Shown here: positions 1 through 9,534 of the stretch, in pieces
How positions within the stretch are numbered: the stretch's first letter is position 1
Layout: the number at the start of each line of letters is the position of its first letter
Assembly: GCF_000389635.1 (NCBI RefSeq)
Contig: NC_021182.1
Coordinates: forward strand, 4,319,925-4,383,924
Source of the DNA: Clostridium pasteurianum BC1
GTDB taxonomy: Bacteria; Bacillota; Clostridia; Clostridiales; Clostridiaceae
Length of the DNA: 64,000 nt
Reading direction: 5' to 3'
The notes under the pieces: generated by a model
The model's database searches: none
The model's input: the letters and a program-made list of their open reading frames with translations, nothing else
What the model was told of the DNA's origin: nothing
Position numbers and translations under genes: made by a program

Positions 1-721
1 GATTTAAACCAAACCCCACAATAAGTTCTGACTTTTGCAAATCAAATCTATCATTTACTGCATCTCTTACTAAAATTCCATCTCCAACCCCTAAAATATG
101 GGGAATTGCATACCATGCACCATAGGAGCTTGTCCCCCAGTGTGAAACATAGGAACCTAATTTATTTAGTAAAGGGCCAGGCTCAGTACTTGTAGAAAAA
201 ATAGATTCCACTCCATACTTATTTTTAACGCGTGTAATTTCATCTGCTATGTATTTTAGCGCCTCGTTCCATGAAATTCTCTCCCATTCATCTTTTCCAC
301 GAAGTGATTTATCCCCTCCACCGGGTTTCCAATGTTTACGTTTCATAGGATACTTCAAACGATCAGCACCTTGTGCCTCAAATTGCTCTGCTCTGCCTCT
401 TAGACAAGCTCTTTGCTGAGGATTATCATCAGTATCCTCTCTTAAGTCATCTGTTTTTTGGCGTACCACTACTCCCTCAACTACTAATGCTTTAACTAAA
501 CATTTTCCTCCACAATTGTGCCAACAGGCTGCTGCAACCCATTTCCCAGTATCTGTATTAATATGAGCTACATCTTTTTTATCCAACGTTGTTTCTTTTA
601 ATGTGTTATCATAAGCTACTAAAGGCAAACCTGCAACAGCCGCTGCAACAGCTGCACTTCCTTTAAGAAACTTCCTTCGATCTATCTTGGTGTTTATTAA
701 TTTGTTTATAAAATTACTCAT
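1..721 (-). CDS. DmsA-type molybdopterin oxidoreductase, N-terminal part (cut by window edge)
   Basis: This is the first 240 codons of a molybdenum-bis-MGD oxidoreductase of the DMSO reductase family, probably an exported respiratory catalytic subunit. The start is the ATG at 719-721, behind a GAGGAGG site 10 nt upstream. A twin-arginine signal (DRRKFLKG followed by an Ala-rich hydrophobic stretch) is followed by an N-terminal [4Fe-4S] motif of the DmsA pattern (CX3CX3C, then RACLRG). The protein is nearly identical over this length to the next upstream gene, differing by scattered substitutions. The reading frame is open to base 1. Partner subunits (a DmsB-like ferredoxin, a membrane anchor) would be expected further left, outside the window. 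The true electron acceptor cannot be told from sequence. Confidence 0.9.
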   Translation of the reverse strand, partial: MSNFINKLINTKIDRRKFLKGSAAVAAAVAGLPLVAYDNTLKETTLDKKDVAHINTDTGKWVAAACWHNCGGKCLVKALVVEGVVVRQKTDDLREDTDDNPQQRACLRGRAEQFEAQGADRLKYPMKRKHWKPGGGDKSLRGKDEWERISWNEALKYIADEITRVKNKYGVESIFSTSTEPGPLLNKLGSYVSHWGTSSYGAWYAIPHILGVGDGILVRDAVNDRFDLQKSELIVGFGLN

Positions 722-826
722 GGCACTGATACCTCCTCATCTTTAAAATTTAAAAATAATTATCAATATTGTTATAGTTAATTTGTACATAGTTGCTTTT
801 TATCTTTAAATTTAAACAATGTAAAA

Positions 827-866
827 AGACTAATCTTTCTTAAACTACTTTAAGAAAGATTAGTCT
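827..866 (-). terminator. Leader hairpin with U-run upstream of the left oxidoreductase
   Basis: A perfect 17-bp inverted repeat (827-843 with 850-866, 6-nt loop) is followed, in the minus direction, by a run of five Ts. It has the form of an intrinsic terminator but lies about 105 bp before the start codon, inside the probable 5' leader. An equivalent hairpin with different stem bases sits before the paralog at 3886-3925. A short CTAG-AAAA-CTAG hairpin lies just upstream in both. Either a conditional attenuator or simply the terminator of the preceding gene is possible. Confidence 0.6.
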
Positions 867-964
867 CTAGTTTTCTAGTCAACCATACCATTATCATTAA
901 TTGTTATTTCCATTTAATCTTTACAACCAAATAATACATATTATTTGTATTTGTTTACTATTAT

Positions 965-993
965 ATTATCGTTAATTTTTCATTTCATGTCAA
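965..993 (-). promoter_or_regulatory. Candidate sigma-A promoter of the left oxidoreductase
   Basis: On the minus strand a TTGACA box (988-993) is separated by 17 bp from a GATAAT box (965-970). It lies upstream of the leader hairpin, so a transcript from here would include that hairpin. The homologous region before the paralog (about 4178-4216) keeps the surrounding sequence but has a weaker -35 and a TGGTATAAT extended -10. Confidence 0.45.
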
Positions 994-1107
994 TATATTA
1001 TTAAAAAAATTAGAACTTTTCTATAGTTTATATTATTAAATTGTAATTTTTTCTAAATTTATCTATATATCAGCAAATCGCAGGCTAATTTTATTTATAA
1101 ACATTTT

Positions 1108-3774
1108 TTAAAATATAATTCGTTGTGGAATATTCACATCATCTGGCAATGGAGAACCTGTCCATTTCTCTAGATCTACATTTTGTGTATTCCAACCTGA
1201 AACCCCGGCACCAGTAGAAATATTTCCGCATAAATAATTATCTGCCCCTGCTTTATCAATGCCATTAGATTCGTCTACATCTACCCAGGAACCATGAGGA
1301 AGTCCAATAACTCCTGGAACAATACGTTCTGTTACGTAAGCGTGACGAAGTGTTTTACCATAAGCACTTGTAATTAAAACGGTATCTCCATTTTTAATTT
1401 TCTTCTCATCAGCGTCTCGTTTTGAAATATAAGCAGGCTGCTTCATAGCCTCACGAAGCCATGGAACATTATCATAAATAGTATGAGAACGCCTTGGATA
1501 ATGGGGATTAATTAACTGATAGGGATATTTCCCTTTAGTCTTATTCTCAAGATTCAAATATGTGTTTTCATAGCCATTCTTTGGAGATACATATTTGGGT
1601 AAAGGCGAAATCTCACTATAACCCTGACTATATAAAATATCAGCTTTTGTCTGAGAATAAATTTCAATCAATCCTGTTGCTGAATTTAAAGGATTTTTTA
1701 CAGGGTCATTTCTAAATTTTTCATAGGCAATATTTCCATAATTATCTCCATCATGTCTCTCTACTTGATAAATACCATCTGCTAAGAATTTATTCAAAGG
1801 AACCCGTCCCGATTGTAGCTTACCTTCACAACCCCATTCTTCTATGTCTTTAGATGTAATCTCTACTAAGGGCTCATACCCTGTACCTTCCTTATTTATT
1901 ACAGTGGAATTTGCCAATTTATTAAAAAATCTTTGTTTTTCACTGATTGGGTACATATCTTTTTCTGGAACATCTAACAATTTACCAAGCTGAATATTTA
2001 CCCACTCGTCATCCTTTGCTTCATAAATAGGTTTTATCACATTGCTGTATACAAGCATAATATCACGGTTGCATGATGGTGCAAAATTACCTCCACGCTC
2101 CCACCAGGTAGTAATAGGAAGAACAATATCTGCATATTTTGAATTTGTGGTCAAAAATGAAGACTGACTTAATACAAATTCTACTTTACGATGTACCTGA
2201 ATTCCCTGCTTCATACCTTCACGTGATTGAAGAATTGCATTTGCACTATGCCATATCATCTGGATATTAATTGGTTTTTTCTCAACTTTCTTTGTCAGGT
2301 CTACTTTTGATAATAACTTTTTCCAATCAGCTGGTTTACCATTAATAGAAGGAAAAACCGCAGAAGGGTTATAACTTCCCTCCAAAATTGCTTTCCAACC
2401 TTCTGTATCATTTAAATAAAGAGGTGTATAGGTCTTTGCCTTTGATACCATACCATCGCTACCAGCAACCACCAAGGCTTTTCCAAAGTTTCCACAAGTA
2501 CCTGAACAAGAAACACCGGTATTATGGCCCGATTTACCAATATGACCACCCATAGCACCCAGTGTTATAAATAATTGTGGCAATGAATCACTATCATAAG
2601 TACGTGCAGATGCCCAACTAGTTAGCAGTGAAACTCTTGTATTTTTACCTATGCGCCTTGCTAACTTACGAGTTGTATCAGAAGACACACCACAGATTTC
2701 TTCTGCCCACTCAGGAGTTTTAGGAATATTATCATATTTGCCTAACAAATAGTCCTTAAAATTTTCGTTTACTATTGCATCTGGAGGCATATGTTCTGCA
2801 TCAAAGCCATAAGTACAGCAATTTAGAAAATCCCAATCAATTAATGGGTTTTTTACCGGGTCATCTTCCTGCAGCATTGTATATGCCAGTGCCAATTGAA
2901 GTGTCATATCAGTTCCAGGTTTAATTGGAATCCACTCTGCCTCTAAAGTAGCTGCTGTATCTGTATATACCGGATCAATAATTACGAATTTACATCCTTT
3001 TTTCTTCATTTCCAAATACCAGTGCGTTTGATTTCCAAAGGAAGACCAGGCAGGATTTAAACCAAACCCCACAACTAACTCTGATTTTTGCAAATCAAAT
3101 CTGTCATTTATTTTGTCTTTTACTACACCTCCATCTCCTATACCCAGAATATGAGGAACTGCATGCCATGCCCCATAAGATGTAGTCCCCCAATGAGAAA
3201 CATAAGGCCCTATTTTATTTAATAAAGCAGCAGGCTCAATACTTGTAGAAAAAATAGATTCCACTCCATACTTATTTTTAATCCGTATAATTTCATCTGC
3301 TATATATTTTAGCGCCTCATTCCATGAAATTCTCTCCCATTCATCTTTTCCACGAAGTGATTTATCCCCTCCGCCGGGTTTCCAATGTTTACGTTTCATA
3401 GGATACTTCAAACGATCAGCACCCTGTGCCTCAAATTGCTCCGCTCTACCTCTTAGACAAGCTCTTTGCTGAGGATTATCATCAGTATCCTCTCTTAAGT
3501 CATCTGTTTTTTGGCGTACCACTACTCCCTCAACTACTAATGCCTTGACCAAACATCTTCCTCCACAATTGTGCCAGCATGCCGCTGCAACCCATTTTCC
3601 AGTATCTGTATTAATATGACCTACATCTTTCTCCTTCAACGTTGTTTCTTTTAATGTGTTATCATAAGCTACTAAAGGCAAACCTGCAACAGCCGCTGCA
3701 ACGGCAGCACTTCCTTTAAGAAATTTTCTTCTATCTACTTTAGTATTTACTAATTTGTCTATAAAATTACTCAT
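1108..3774 (-). CDS. DmsA-type molybdopterin oxidoreductase, TAT-exported catalytic subunit
   Basis: An 888-residue member of the DMSO reductase family, expected to carry Mo-bis-MGD and one [4Fe-4S] cluster and to act outside the membrane as a terminal reductase or related oxidoreductase. Visible features are a twin-arginine signal at residues 15-16 (DRRKFLKG), cluster cysteines C66, C70, C74 and C106 in DmsA spacing (the fourth inside RACLRG), and a C-terminal molydopterin-dinucleotide binding domain. The ATG at 3774 is chosen over one 13 codons upstream because it matches the paralog's start and has AGGGGG 12 nt before it. The gene is a tandem duplicate of the partial gene at the left edge. 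Family is secure; substrate (DMSO, TMAO, or another S/N-oxide) is unknown. No dmsB/dmsC homologue lies beside it in the window. Confidence 0.92.
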   Translation of the reverse strand: MSNFIDKLVNTKVDRRKFLKGSAAVAAAVAGLPLVAYDNTLKETTLKEKDVGHINTDTGKWVAAACWHNCGGRCLVKALVVEGVVVRQKTDDLREDTDDNPQQRACLRGRAEQFEAQGADRLKYPMKRKHWKPGGGDKSLRGKDEWERISWNEALKYIADEIIRIKNKYGVESIFSTSIEPAALLNKIGPYVSHWGTTSYGAWHAVPHILGIGDGGVVKDKINDRFDLQKSELVVGFGLNPAWSSFGNQTHWYLEMKKKGCKFVIIDPVYTDTAATLEAEWIPIKPGTDMTLQLALAYTMLQEDDPVKNPLIDWDFLNCCTYGFDAEHMPPDAIVNENFKDYLLGKYDNIPKTPEWAEEICGVSSDTTRKLARRIGKNTRVSLLTSWASARTYDSDSLPQLFITLGAMGGHIGKSGHNTGVSCSGTCGNFGKALVVAGSDGMVSKAKTYTPLYLNDTEGWKAILEGSYNPSAVFPSINGKPADWKKLLSKVDLTKKVEKKPINIQMIWHSANAILQSREGMKQGIQVHRKVEFVLSQSSFLTTNSKYADIVLPITTWWERGGNFAPSCNRDIMLVYSNVIKPIYEAKDDEWVNIQLGKLLDVPEKDMYPISEKQRFFNKLANSTVINKEGTGYEPLVEITSKDIEEWGCEGKLQSGRVPLNKFLADGIYQVERHDGDNYGNIAYEKFRNDPVKNPLNSATGLIEIYSQTKADILYSQGYSEISPLPKYVSPKNGYENTYLNLENKTKGKYPYQLINPHYPRRSHTIYDNVPWLREAMKQPAYISKRDADEKKIKNGDTVLITSAYGKTLRHAYVTERIVPGVIGLPHGSWVDVDESNGIDKAGADNYLCGNISTGAGVSGWNTQNVDLEKWTGSPLPDDVNIPQRIIF

Positions 3775-3885
3775 AGCACTAATATACCCCCTTATCATAA
3801 TAGTTTGAAACAATGTATATATTACTATGGTTAATATTCATAGCTTTATTATGCTTAAATATGCTTAAATTTAAATAACATAAAA

Positions 3886-3925
3886 AGACTAATCTTTTTT
3901 AAATTAATCTAAAAAAGATTAGTCT
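3886..3925 (-). terminator. Leader hairpin with U-run upstream of the right oxidoreductase
   Basis: A 16-bp inverted repeat (3886-3901 with 3910-3925, 8-nt loop) followed on the minus strand by five Ts, about 110 bp before the start codon at 3774. The flanking sequence is conserved with the copy at 827-866, whereas the stem differs at matched positions and remains paired, which argues that the structure itself is kept. Confidence 0.6.
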
Positions 3926-3966
3926 CTAGTTTTCTAGTCAACCATAATAATATTATTTTACTATTC

Positions 3967-4145
3967 TATCCGATAACTAGCCGCCGTAACACTTCACCTT
4001 TAGAAAAGCAGAGAACTAAAATCTTTGATTTTATGTGAATCGCTTTCGCAGAGTGCGGTGGATATGTGACATATGCATGTCCCTGCATAATTCATCTAAA
4101 CTCAGTTAAAATACAAACTCCTACTGAATAAGATTCATTGATAAT
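3967..4145 (+). repeat. Dispersed palindromic element P1, copy a
   Basis: About 180 bp present upstream of the right oxidoreductase but missing from the homologous leader of the left one, so it looks like an insertion. It starts with TATCCGATAACTAG and ends with AAGATTCATTGATAAT, with internal hairpins. The same framework (TTATCCGAT...CTAG, then TCCCT/GGATAA, then TCTAAAC, hairpin, AAGATTC) appears at 18864-18991 and partly at 16718-16857, 12112-12205 and 18111-18166. No open reading frame is evident. The rest of the interval 4146-4335 is AT-rich upstream sequence shared with the left paralog. Confidence 0.65.
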
Positions 4146-4335
4146 CAAATAGAATATGTTATTTATATTTATTTGTTATTATACCATATAATCGTTAATT
4201 TTTCATTTTATAGTAATATAATTATTGAAAAATTTAACATTTTTTAAGATCTCAGCTTATTTAATTTTAATTAGCTAAGATTTATTAATGGCAAACTAAT
4301 TTTATTTCTAATTTATTAGCTTTACAAAATAAAAT

Positions 4336-4371
4336 AACGTATGTAGATTTTTATGTAAATCCACATACGTT
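4336..4371 (-). terminator. Terminator of lon
   Basis: A 15-bp stem (4336-4350 with 4357-4371, one mismatch, 6-nt loop) followed in the minus direction by ATTTTATTTT. It starts 43 bp past the lon stop codon. Confidence 0.8.
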
Positions 4372-4413
4372 CATAAATAATTTATCATAATATTTAATCA
4401 TTAGATATTAACT

Positions 4414-6798
4414 CTATATTCTAACTTCCCCCACAGTCCCTGTTGTCATATCCAAAGCAGCTGGTTTTGGAAGTTCTATACCTATAGTTTCCTTTATCAC
4501 ATCTTCAATAGTTTCCACAGGAATGAATTGTAATTCATTTTTAACATCTTCAGGAACATCCATTAAGTCTTTTTCATTGCCCTTTGGTAAAATAACACGT
4601 TTTATTCCTGCACGATGGGCTGCTAATACTTTTTCTTTGATTCCACCTACCGGAAGTACTGCACCTCTTAATGAAATTTCACCTGTCATTGCCAGTTTAG
4701 GATCTACTTTATGGCCTGTTACCAATGAAGCAATGGTTGTAAACAATGCTACTCCTGCAGATGGTCCATCTTTTGGAATAGCTCCTGCTGGTACATGAAG
4801 ATGTAAATCATTTTTATTGAATTCAACATTTTTTGAACTAAAAGCTAATCTTGAACGAATAAGGCTTTGAGAAATCTTAGCAGATTCCCTCATTACATCT
4901 CCCAATTGACCTGTAAGAATCAATTGTCCATTTCCCGGCATAAGCACTCCTTCAATGAATAAAATTTCTCCTCCTACTGGAGTCCAAGCTAGTCCTGTTA
5001 CAACTCCTGGTGGATTATTTTCACCAACCTTATCATGGTCAGCAATTTCATGTCCCAAAATATCAAAGAGCATGTCCTCTTTAACTACATAAGGCAAATC
5101 TACCTTGCCAAGTACAATTTTTTCCGATACCACTCTTGCCACTGCTGACAATTGACGTTTAAGACTTCTTACACCAGCTTCTCTAGTGTACTTCTCAACA
5201 ATTGCCTTTAAAGCTTCATCTTCAATTTGCAGCTGATTATTATTTAGTCCATGTTCCTGCAATACCTCGTCCCACAAATGTTCCTTTGTAATATGAAACT
5301 TTTCCTGACCTGTATAGCTGCTTATATCTATAATCTCCATACGATCTCTCAAAGGTCCCGGTATATCTCTCAAGGAATTTGCTGTTGCAATAAAGAACAC
5401 ATCTGATAAATCATAAGGTACTTCTAAATAGTGATCTGAAAAAGTATTATTCTGTTCAGGATCCAAAACTTCCAGCAGTGCACTGGCAGGATCGCCGCTT
5501 ACAGATGCCATCATCTTATCAACTTCATCTAAAATAAATACTGGATTCTTTTCACCTGCACGTTTCATTCCCTGAATAATTCTTCCTGGTAATGCACCAA
5601 TGTAAGTTCTTCTGTGCCCTCTGATTTCTGCTTCATCTCTAACTCCACCAAGGCTTATTCTGACATATTTACGCTGGAGAGCTTCTGCAATACTTTTACC
5701 TAAACTTGTTTTGCCAACCCCAGGAGGTCCTACTAATAATAAAATTGATCCCTGTTTATTTTGTTTCAATTTCATCATTACTAAATGCTGAATTATACGA
5801 TCTTTAACTTTATCAAGTCCATAGTGCCTCTCATTTAATATTTTTCTTGCAGCTTCTATATCTATGTCCTTAATTTCATTCTTCTTCCAAGGTAAACTTA
5901 TCAGTAAGTCAAGATAATTTACAATAACATTTCCTTCAGAACTGCCAGAACCCTGTCTCTCTAATTTACTCAATTCCTCCAGTGCAATTACCTTAACATC
6001 TTCAGGCATATTAGCTTCCTCTATTAATACCCTGTAATCTTTTTTATTGCCTGATGACTCATTTCCTTCTGATTCATTTAATTCTTCCTGAATTGCTTTA
6101 AGCTGCTGCCTAAGCATATTTTCTCTGTAATTTTTATTAACTTTATCATTGAACTTTGCTGCCAATTCCATTTGAAATTTTATGGATTCTTTTTGATCTA
6201 TGAGTATATCTAAAAATCTCAAACTTTTCTTTTTCAATGAACGGATTTCCATGAATTCCTGTTTTTCTTCATAGGATAAATTCATAAATGGAAATACGTA
6301 AGCAATAATATTTGTAATGTTATCTAATTTATTTATATATTCTACATAGGTTTCTGAACCTCTAAAATTTTCACTAATTTCAGAAACTAAAGTTTTAATA
6401 TAATTCATCATCTCTATTTGATTTTTTTCATCTAAATCTATAATATCAGGAATGAGTTTATAGGTTACTTTGTAATTTTCACCATCTGGAATAAATTCTT
6501 CTACTTCAGCTCTTTCAACTACATCTATAGTAAATTCATAACCATCTTTTGATATTTTTCTATCTTCAACTTTAATTAATGTACCAACATGATAGAAATT
6601 ATCTTCTCTATATGAATTTCCATTACCCTTTTCCTTAAGTGCTAATGCAATACCATAAAAACCATCTTGTGCAATTCTATTATAGAATTGATTGCCAATT
6701 TCTTTACTTGTCTTTATTGTTATGTTTTTTCCCTGCAACAGCACTGTATTTGGTATAACAGCTACAGATAGCTCTTTATTTACATTCCATTCTTTCAT
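4414..6798 (-). CDS. lon: ATP-dependent protease LonA
   Basis: A 794-residue serine protease that degrades misfolded and regulatory proteins in the cytoplasm using ATP. Domain order is normal: N-terminal substrate-binding LON domain (about 1-200), helical linker, AAA+ module with Walker [10 protein letters not shown] and Walker B FILDEVDK, sensor region, and a C-terminal protease domain with the catalytic serine (S680, in GPSAG) and the lysine in GGIKEKV. The length fits bacterial LonA. The ATG at 6798 is preceded by GGAG at 9 nt; another ATG three codons upstream and a TTG further out are possible. It is a single gene with its own terminator. No CIRCE or CtsR operator was recognised in the 150 bp upstream. 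Confidence 0.97.
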   Translation of the reverse strand: MKEWNVNKELSVAVIPNTVLLQGKNITIKTSKEIGNQFYNRIAQDGFYGIALALKEKGNGNSYREDNFYHVGTLIKVEDRKISKDGYEFTIDVVERAEVEEFIPDGENYKVTYKLIPDIIDLDEKNQIEMMNYIKTLVSEISENFRGSETYVEYINKLDNITNIIAYVFPFMNLSYEEKQEFMEIRSLKKKSLRFLDILIDQKESIKFQMELAAKFNDKVNKNYRENMLRQQLKAIQEELNESEGNESSGNKKDYRVLIEEANMPEDVKVIALEELSKLERQGSGSSEGNVIVNYLDLLISLPWKKNEIKDIDIEAARKILNERHYGLDKVKDRIIQHLVMMKLKQNKQGSILLLVGPPGVGKTSLGKSIAEALQRKYVRISLGGVRDEAEIRGHRRTYIGALPGRIIQGMKRAGEKNPVFILDEVDKMMASVSGDPASALLEVLDPEQNNTFSDHYLEVPYDLSDVFFIATANSLRDIPGPLRDRMEIIDISSYTGQEKFHITKEHLWDEVLQEHGLNNNQLQIEDEALKAIVEKYTREAGVRSLKRQLSAVARVVSEKIVLGKVDLPYVVKEDMLFDILGHEIADHDKVGENNPPGVVTGLAWTPVGGEILFIEGVLMPGNGQLILTGQLGDVMRESAKISQSLIRSRLAFSSKNVEFNKNDLHLHVPAGAIPKDGPSAGVALFTTIASLVTGHKVDPKLAMTGEISLRGAVLPVGGIKEKVLAAHRAGIKRVILPKGNEKDLMDVPEDVKNELQFIPVETIEDVIKETIGIELPKPAALDMTTGTVGEVRI

Positions 6799-6961
6799 TC
6801 CAATCATCTCCAATCCTTTTAGTTTAACCTTGATTAGTCAGGCAATTCAGTTTATCCTTTGTAGCTCTAAAGTATATTTGTCTTATTAATTTTACATACC
6901 CTTACTATTTATTTCATAAGAAACTCTATAAACAAATGGATAAACATTCAGGAGGATTAAA

Positions 6962-7183
6962 TTATACTCCTACCACTGCCTTAACTTCAGGAGCCTTATT
7001 TTTCAATTCTGTTTCAATTAAATTTTTCACTGTCATTTGGGAAAATGGGCATCCACTGCATGAACCCTGTAGTTCAACTTTTACAACGCCATCTTCTGTA
7101 ACGTCTATAAATTTTACATCTCCCCCATCTCTTTGTAATGCTGGACGAATCTCATCTAATACTTCAATAATTTCATTTCTCAT
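6962..7183 (-). CDS. NifU C-terminal-domain Fe-S scaffold protein
   Basis: A 73-residue protein consisting only of the NifU C-terminal (Nfu) domain, which carries Fe-S clusters and passes them to apoproteins. The hallmark is CSGCPFSQ (CXXC) with the preceding RDGGDV segment. The start ATG at 7183 follows GAGGGG at 7 nt; a GTG five codons upstream lies inside that site and is rejected. It stands alone between lon and marR. A MarR-type inverted repeat at 7300-7324 lies upstream and may control it. Confidence 0.9.
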   Translation of the reverse strand: MRNEIIEVLDEIRPALQRDGGDVKFIDVTEDGVVKVELQGSCSGCPFSQMTVKNLIETELKNKAPEVKAVVGV

Positions 7184-7299
7184 TTTTATTCCCCTCACCT
7201 TTTAATGATAAATTTATATATATTGCAACAAAGTCTATTCTGTCTGATGTTACTGATTAAATGTACAATATTAATTGCAAATTATATATTTAATTGTGG

Positions 7300-7324
7300 T
7301 AGTTAGTTTTAATTAACCTAACTA
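7300..7324. promoter_or_regulatory. Inverted repeat, candidate MarR operator 1
   Basis: TAGTTAG (7300-7306) and CTAACTA (7318-7324) form a 7-bp inverted repeat between marR and the NifU-like gene. It resembles the second palindrome on the other side of marR (7788-7804). Assignment to the neighbouring MarR protein is inference. Confidence 0.4.
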
Positions 7325-7351
7325 TATTGTTAAAAAAATTTGTTTAATGCT

Positions 7352-7768
7352 TTATTTAACTTTTGACAGAAGATCTATTAACGTATTAATTTCATCTTCA
7401 TTGAGACTTTCAATAATTCTATCTACCACTCTTTTAGTAGTCAATTCGTCAAATCGTGCGATACATTTTCCTCTTTCTGTAAGATGAATATAATAAACTC
7501 TACCATCCTTATGACATTTTTGCTTATAAATACAATCTAATTTAATGAACTTCTTTATCATTTCTGTAACTGATGGTTTGGATAAATCTAAAACTTCAGC
7601 TAGTTTACTGGTAGTAATACATTCCTGTTGATCAAATTTTTTTATATACTCAATTTGACGAAGAGTTAATTCCGACATATTCAGTTCGTCAATAAGCTTA
7701 CAGGAACACTGCCCCTTTACTTTCATCAATTGTGTATAAGTGTCATAAAGCTTTTTGTTAATGTCCAC
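7352..7768 (-). CDS. MarR family transcriptional regulator
   Basis: A 138-residue winged-helix DNA-binding protein. The core fold is visible: helix-turn-helix (ITTSKLAEVLDLSKPSVTEM) and a wing with DGRVYYIHLTERG. MarR proteins usually act as dimeric repressors released by small phenolic or oxidising ligands. A CSC cysteine pair near residue 21 could be redox active, which is speculation. The gene follows the MprF-like gene in the same direction with 84 bp between them, and that gap holds a palindrome fit for autoregulation. Confidence 0.9.
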   Translation of the reverse strand: MDINKKLYDTYTQLMKVKGQCSCKLIDELNMSELTLRQIEYIKKFDQQECITTSKLAEVLDLSKPSVTEMIKKFIKLDCIYKQKCHKDGRVYYIHLTERGKCIARFDELTTKRVVDRIIESLNEDEINTLIDLLSKVK

Positions 7769-7787
7769 AAGATCACCTCATTAGTTT

Positions 7788-7804
7788 GTTAGGTTTTCCC
7801 TAAC
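7788..7804. promoter_or_regulatory. Inverted repeat, candidate MarR operator 2
   Basis: GTTAGG-TTTTC-CCTAAC, a perfect 6-bp inverted repeat set in a longer imperfect one (TAGTT...AACTA), lies 20 bp upstream of the marR start. Its position over the probable promoter suggests autorepression. Confidence 0.55.
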
Positions 7805-7852
7805 TACATAATAAATCACATTAAATATTTTGTCAACAAAAAAATTTAAATA

Positions 7853-9523
7853 TTATGATTTAATTAAACCATAAATACCCTTTGGATTCTGTGCCTTTAC
7901 AATAGCATAGGCAATCTTTGGAGTAAAAATTTTAGGATGATATACCATATATCTTGATTGCCACTGAGTAGGAGCATATTTTTCTTTAGAATGATGAAGA
8001 GTCTTAAAACTATATATATTATTTAAATTTTCATAGATAAATTCAAATAATATACCTGTAATTGCGTTCTTGTCATTTTCCCTCACATTTGCAAGAGGAG
8101 CAAGTCCCATACTTCCCCATTCTACTCCTTCTGATTTCATTACCATAAACGCTTCATAGATTACTTTTTCTATTACACCTTGAGGTGCATCAGGTAATCT
8201 TCTTGTTACATCTGCAAGATACCCCTTTCCACCTTCAAAGGGTATAAATACTACAAACCCTAACATTTTACCTTCAGCATCCCTTGCAAAAAAGTATCGT
8301 CTATCCATAGGATTATCTAATTCTGTTCCTCCCAACATGAAAGACATTTCTCCATGTTTATTTTCTTTCCAAAGCTTTGTAATTTCATTTATTTCATCTT
8401 CTATATTAACATCCTTATGTTTTAATGGCTCATATTCTTCAATTGTTATTCCATATCTGTTTGCATGATTAATTGCAGCCCTTACCTTGGCCACTCTGCC
8501 GCCCTTCAAATTATACTCTGACAACTGAAACATTGCATCCTCTCCATACTTTACACATCCAAAGCCTGTCTTTTTATATATTTGTAAAAATTTTTCTGAA
8601 ACATTTAATAATACAATTTCCAATCCATTCTCTCTACAAAAGGACATAAATTCTAAAAGGAAGGCTTCCGCATTTTCATCTGAACATATAATATCACCAC
8701 AACAGACTGCCACATCTGCCACTATAGTAAAGGCTACTGTTCCCTCCACAACATTACTGAAATAGTATCGCTTATCATTATCCAAGGCTAAATAAGATAA
8801 GGTATTCTCACCGTACTCCATTACAAGTCTTCTTACCTTTTCTCTATCACGCTTTGAAATAATTGGATTGTAAATCAATGGTTTTAGCATAAGCATAAAG
8901 GATAGTAAAATAGAAATCCAATTAAAAATAATTGCAGATTCTGCAAATAATCTTCCTGCTCTATTTTTATACTCTATATCCATAAGAAATAATAATTTAA
9001 TAGCCCTGTACAAAGCATCATTAAAATCGTGTATATGTCTGAAATTACCCTTCATAGAAAGGAAGCCAATAGCAGTATATAAAATTATTAAACAAATTGA
9101 AAAAAATGCAATTATAATACCATATTTAACTGTTATTTTATTGGATCTTCTTTTGAAATCATTTCTGTAGATTAATAAAACAATTAAAATAAAAGCTTCA
9201 TACACTAAAAGTATTGAAGATAAGTTAAATGTCCTAAAAATATGAAGTGCCATGGACATAATCAGCATAATAATCTGTATTATCCAGGCATATCGTATTC
9301 TCTTATATAGTTTAAAAGCTAAAAATAAAGTCAAAAATCCAATTACTATATTCAAAGTATTGTGAATTACTATGGCCTGTGGATATACCTTTGTATAAAG
9401 TCGATAAACATAGTGCATAATACCATGATTGTGTAGGAAAGGAAATATTATTTTGGCCATTCCTGAAAAAACAAGCATAAGAATAGCTATATTTTGTATG
9501 ATTACCTTAAATCTTTTTTTCAT
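7853..9523 (-). CDS. MprF-like aminoacyl-phosphatidylglycerol synthase (DUF2156 family)
   Basis: A 556-residue membrane protein with about six hydrophobic segments in the first 220 residues and a soluble C-terminal DUF2156 domain, as in MprF/LysX enzymes that transfer an amino acid from a charged tRNA to phosphatidylglycerol. Such lipid modification lowers the negative surface charge and protects against cationic peptides. The DUF2156 signature is seen in the segments YSFKTLHHSKEKYAP and KARAAINHANRYG-like positions. It is shorter than full MprF (about 840 residues) and lacks most of the flippase half. The ATG at 9523 has AGGAG at 8 nt. The broken hydrolase gene lies 11 bp upstream in the same direction. 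Amino acid specificity cannot be told. Confidence 0.8.
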   Translation of the reverse strand: MKKRFKVIIQNIAILMLVFSGMAKIIFPFLHNHGIMHYVYRLYTKVYPQAIVIHNTLNIVIGFLTLFLAFKLYKRIRYAWIIQIIMLIMSMALHIFRTFNLSSILLVYEAFILIVLLIYRNDFKRRSNKITVKYGIIIAFFSICLIILYTAIGFLSMKGNFRHIHDFNDALYRAIKLLFLMDIEYKNRAGRLFAESAIIFNWISILLSFMLMLKPLIYNPIISKRDREKVRRLVMEYGENTLSYLALDNDKRYYFSNVVEGTVAFTIVADVAVCCGDIICSDENAEAFLLEFMSFCRENGLEIVLLNVSEKFLQIYKKTGFGCVKYGEDAMFQLSEYNLKGGRVAKVRAAINHANRYGITIEEYEPLKHKDVNIEDEINEITKLWKENKHGEMSFMLGGTELDNPMDRRYFFARDAEGKMLGFVVFIPFEGGKGYLADVTRRLPDAPQGVIEKVIYEAFMVMKSEGVEWGSMGLAPLANVRENDKNAITGILFEFIYENLNNIYSFKTLHHSKEKYAPTQWQSRYMVYHPKIFTPKIAYAIVKAQNPKGIYGLIKS

Positions 9524-9534
9524 TTTCATTGCTC

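Noticed and set aside
4523-4798. Plus-strand open frame inside lon
   Set aside because: It is the reverse shadow of the conserved lon protease domain.
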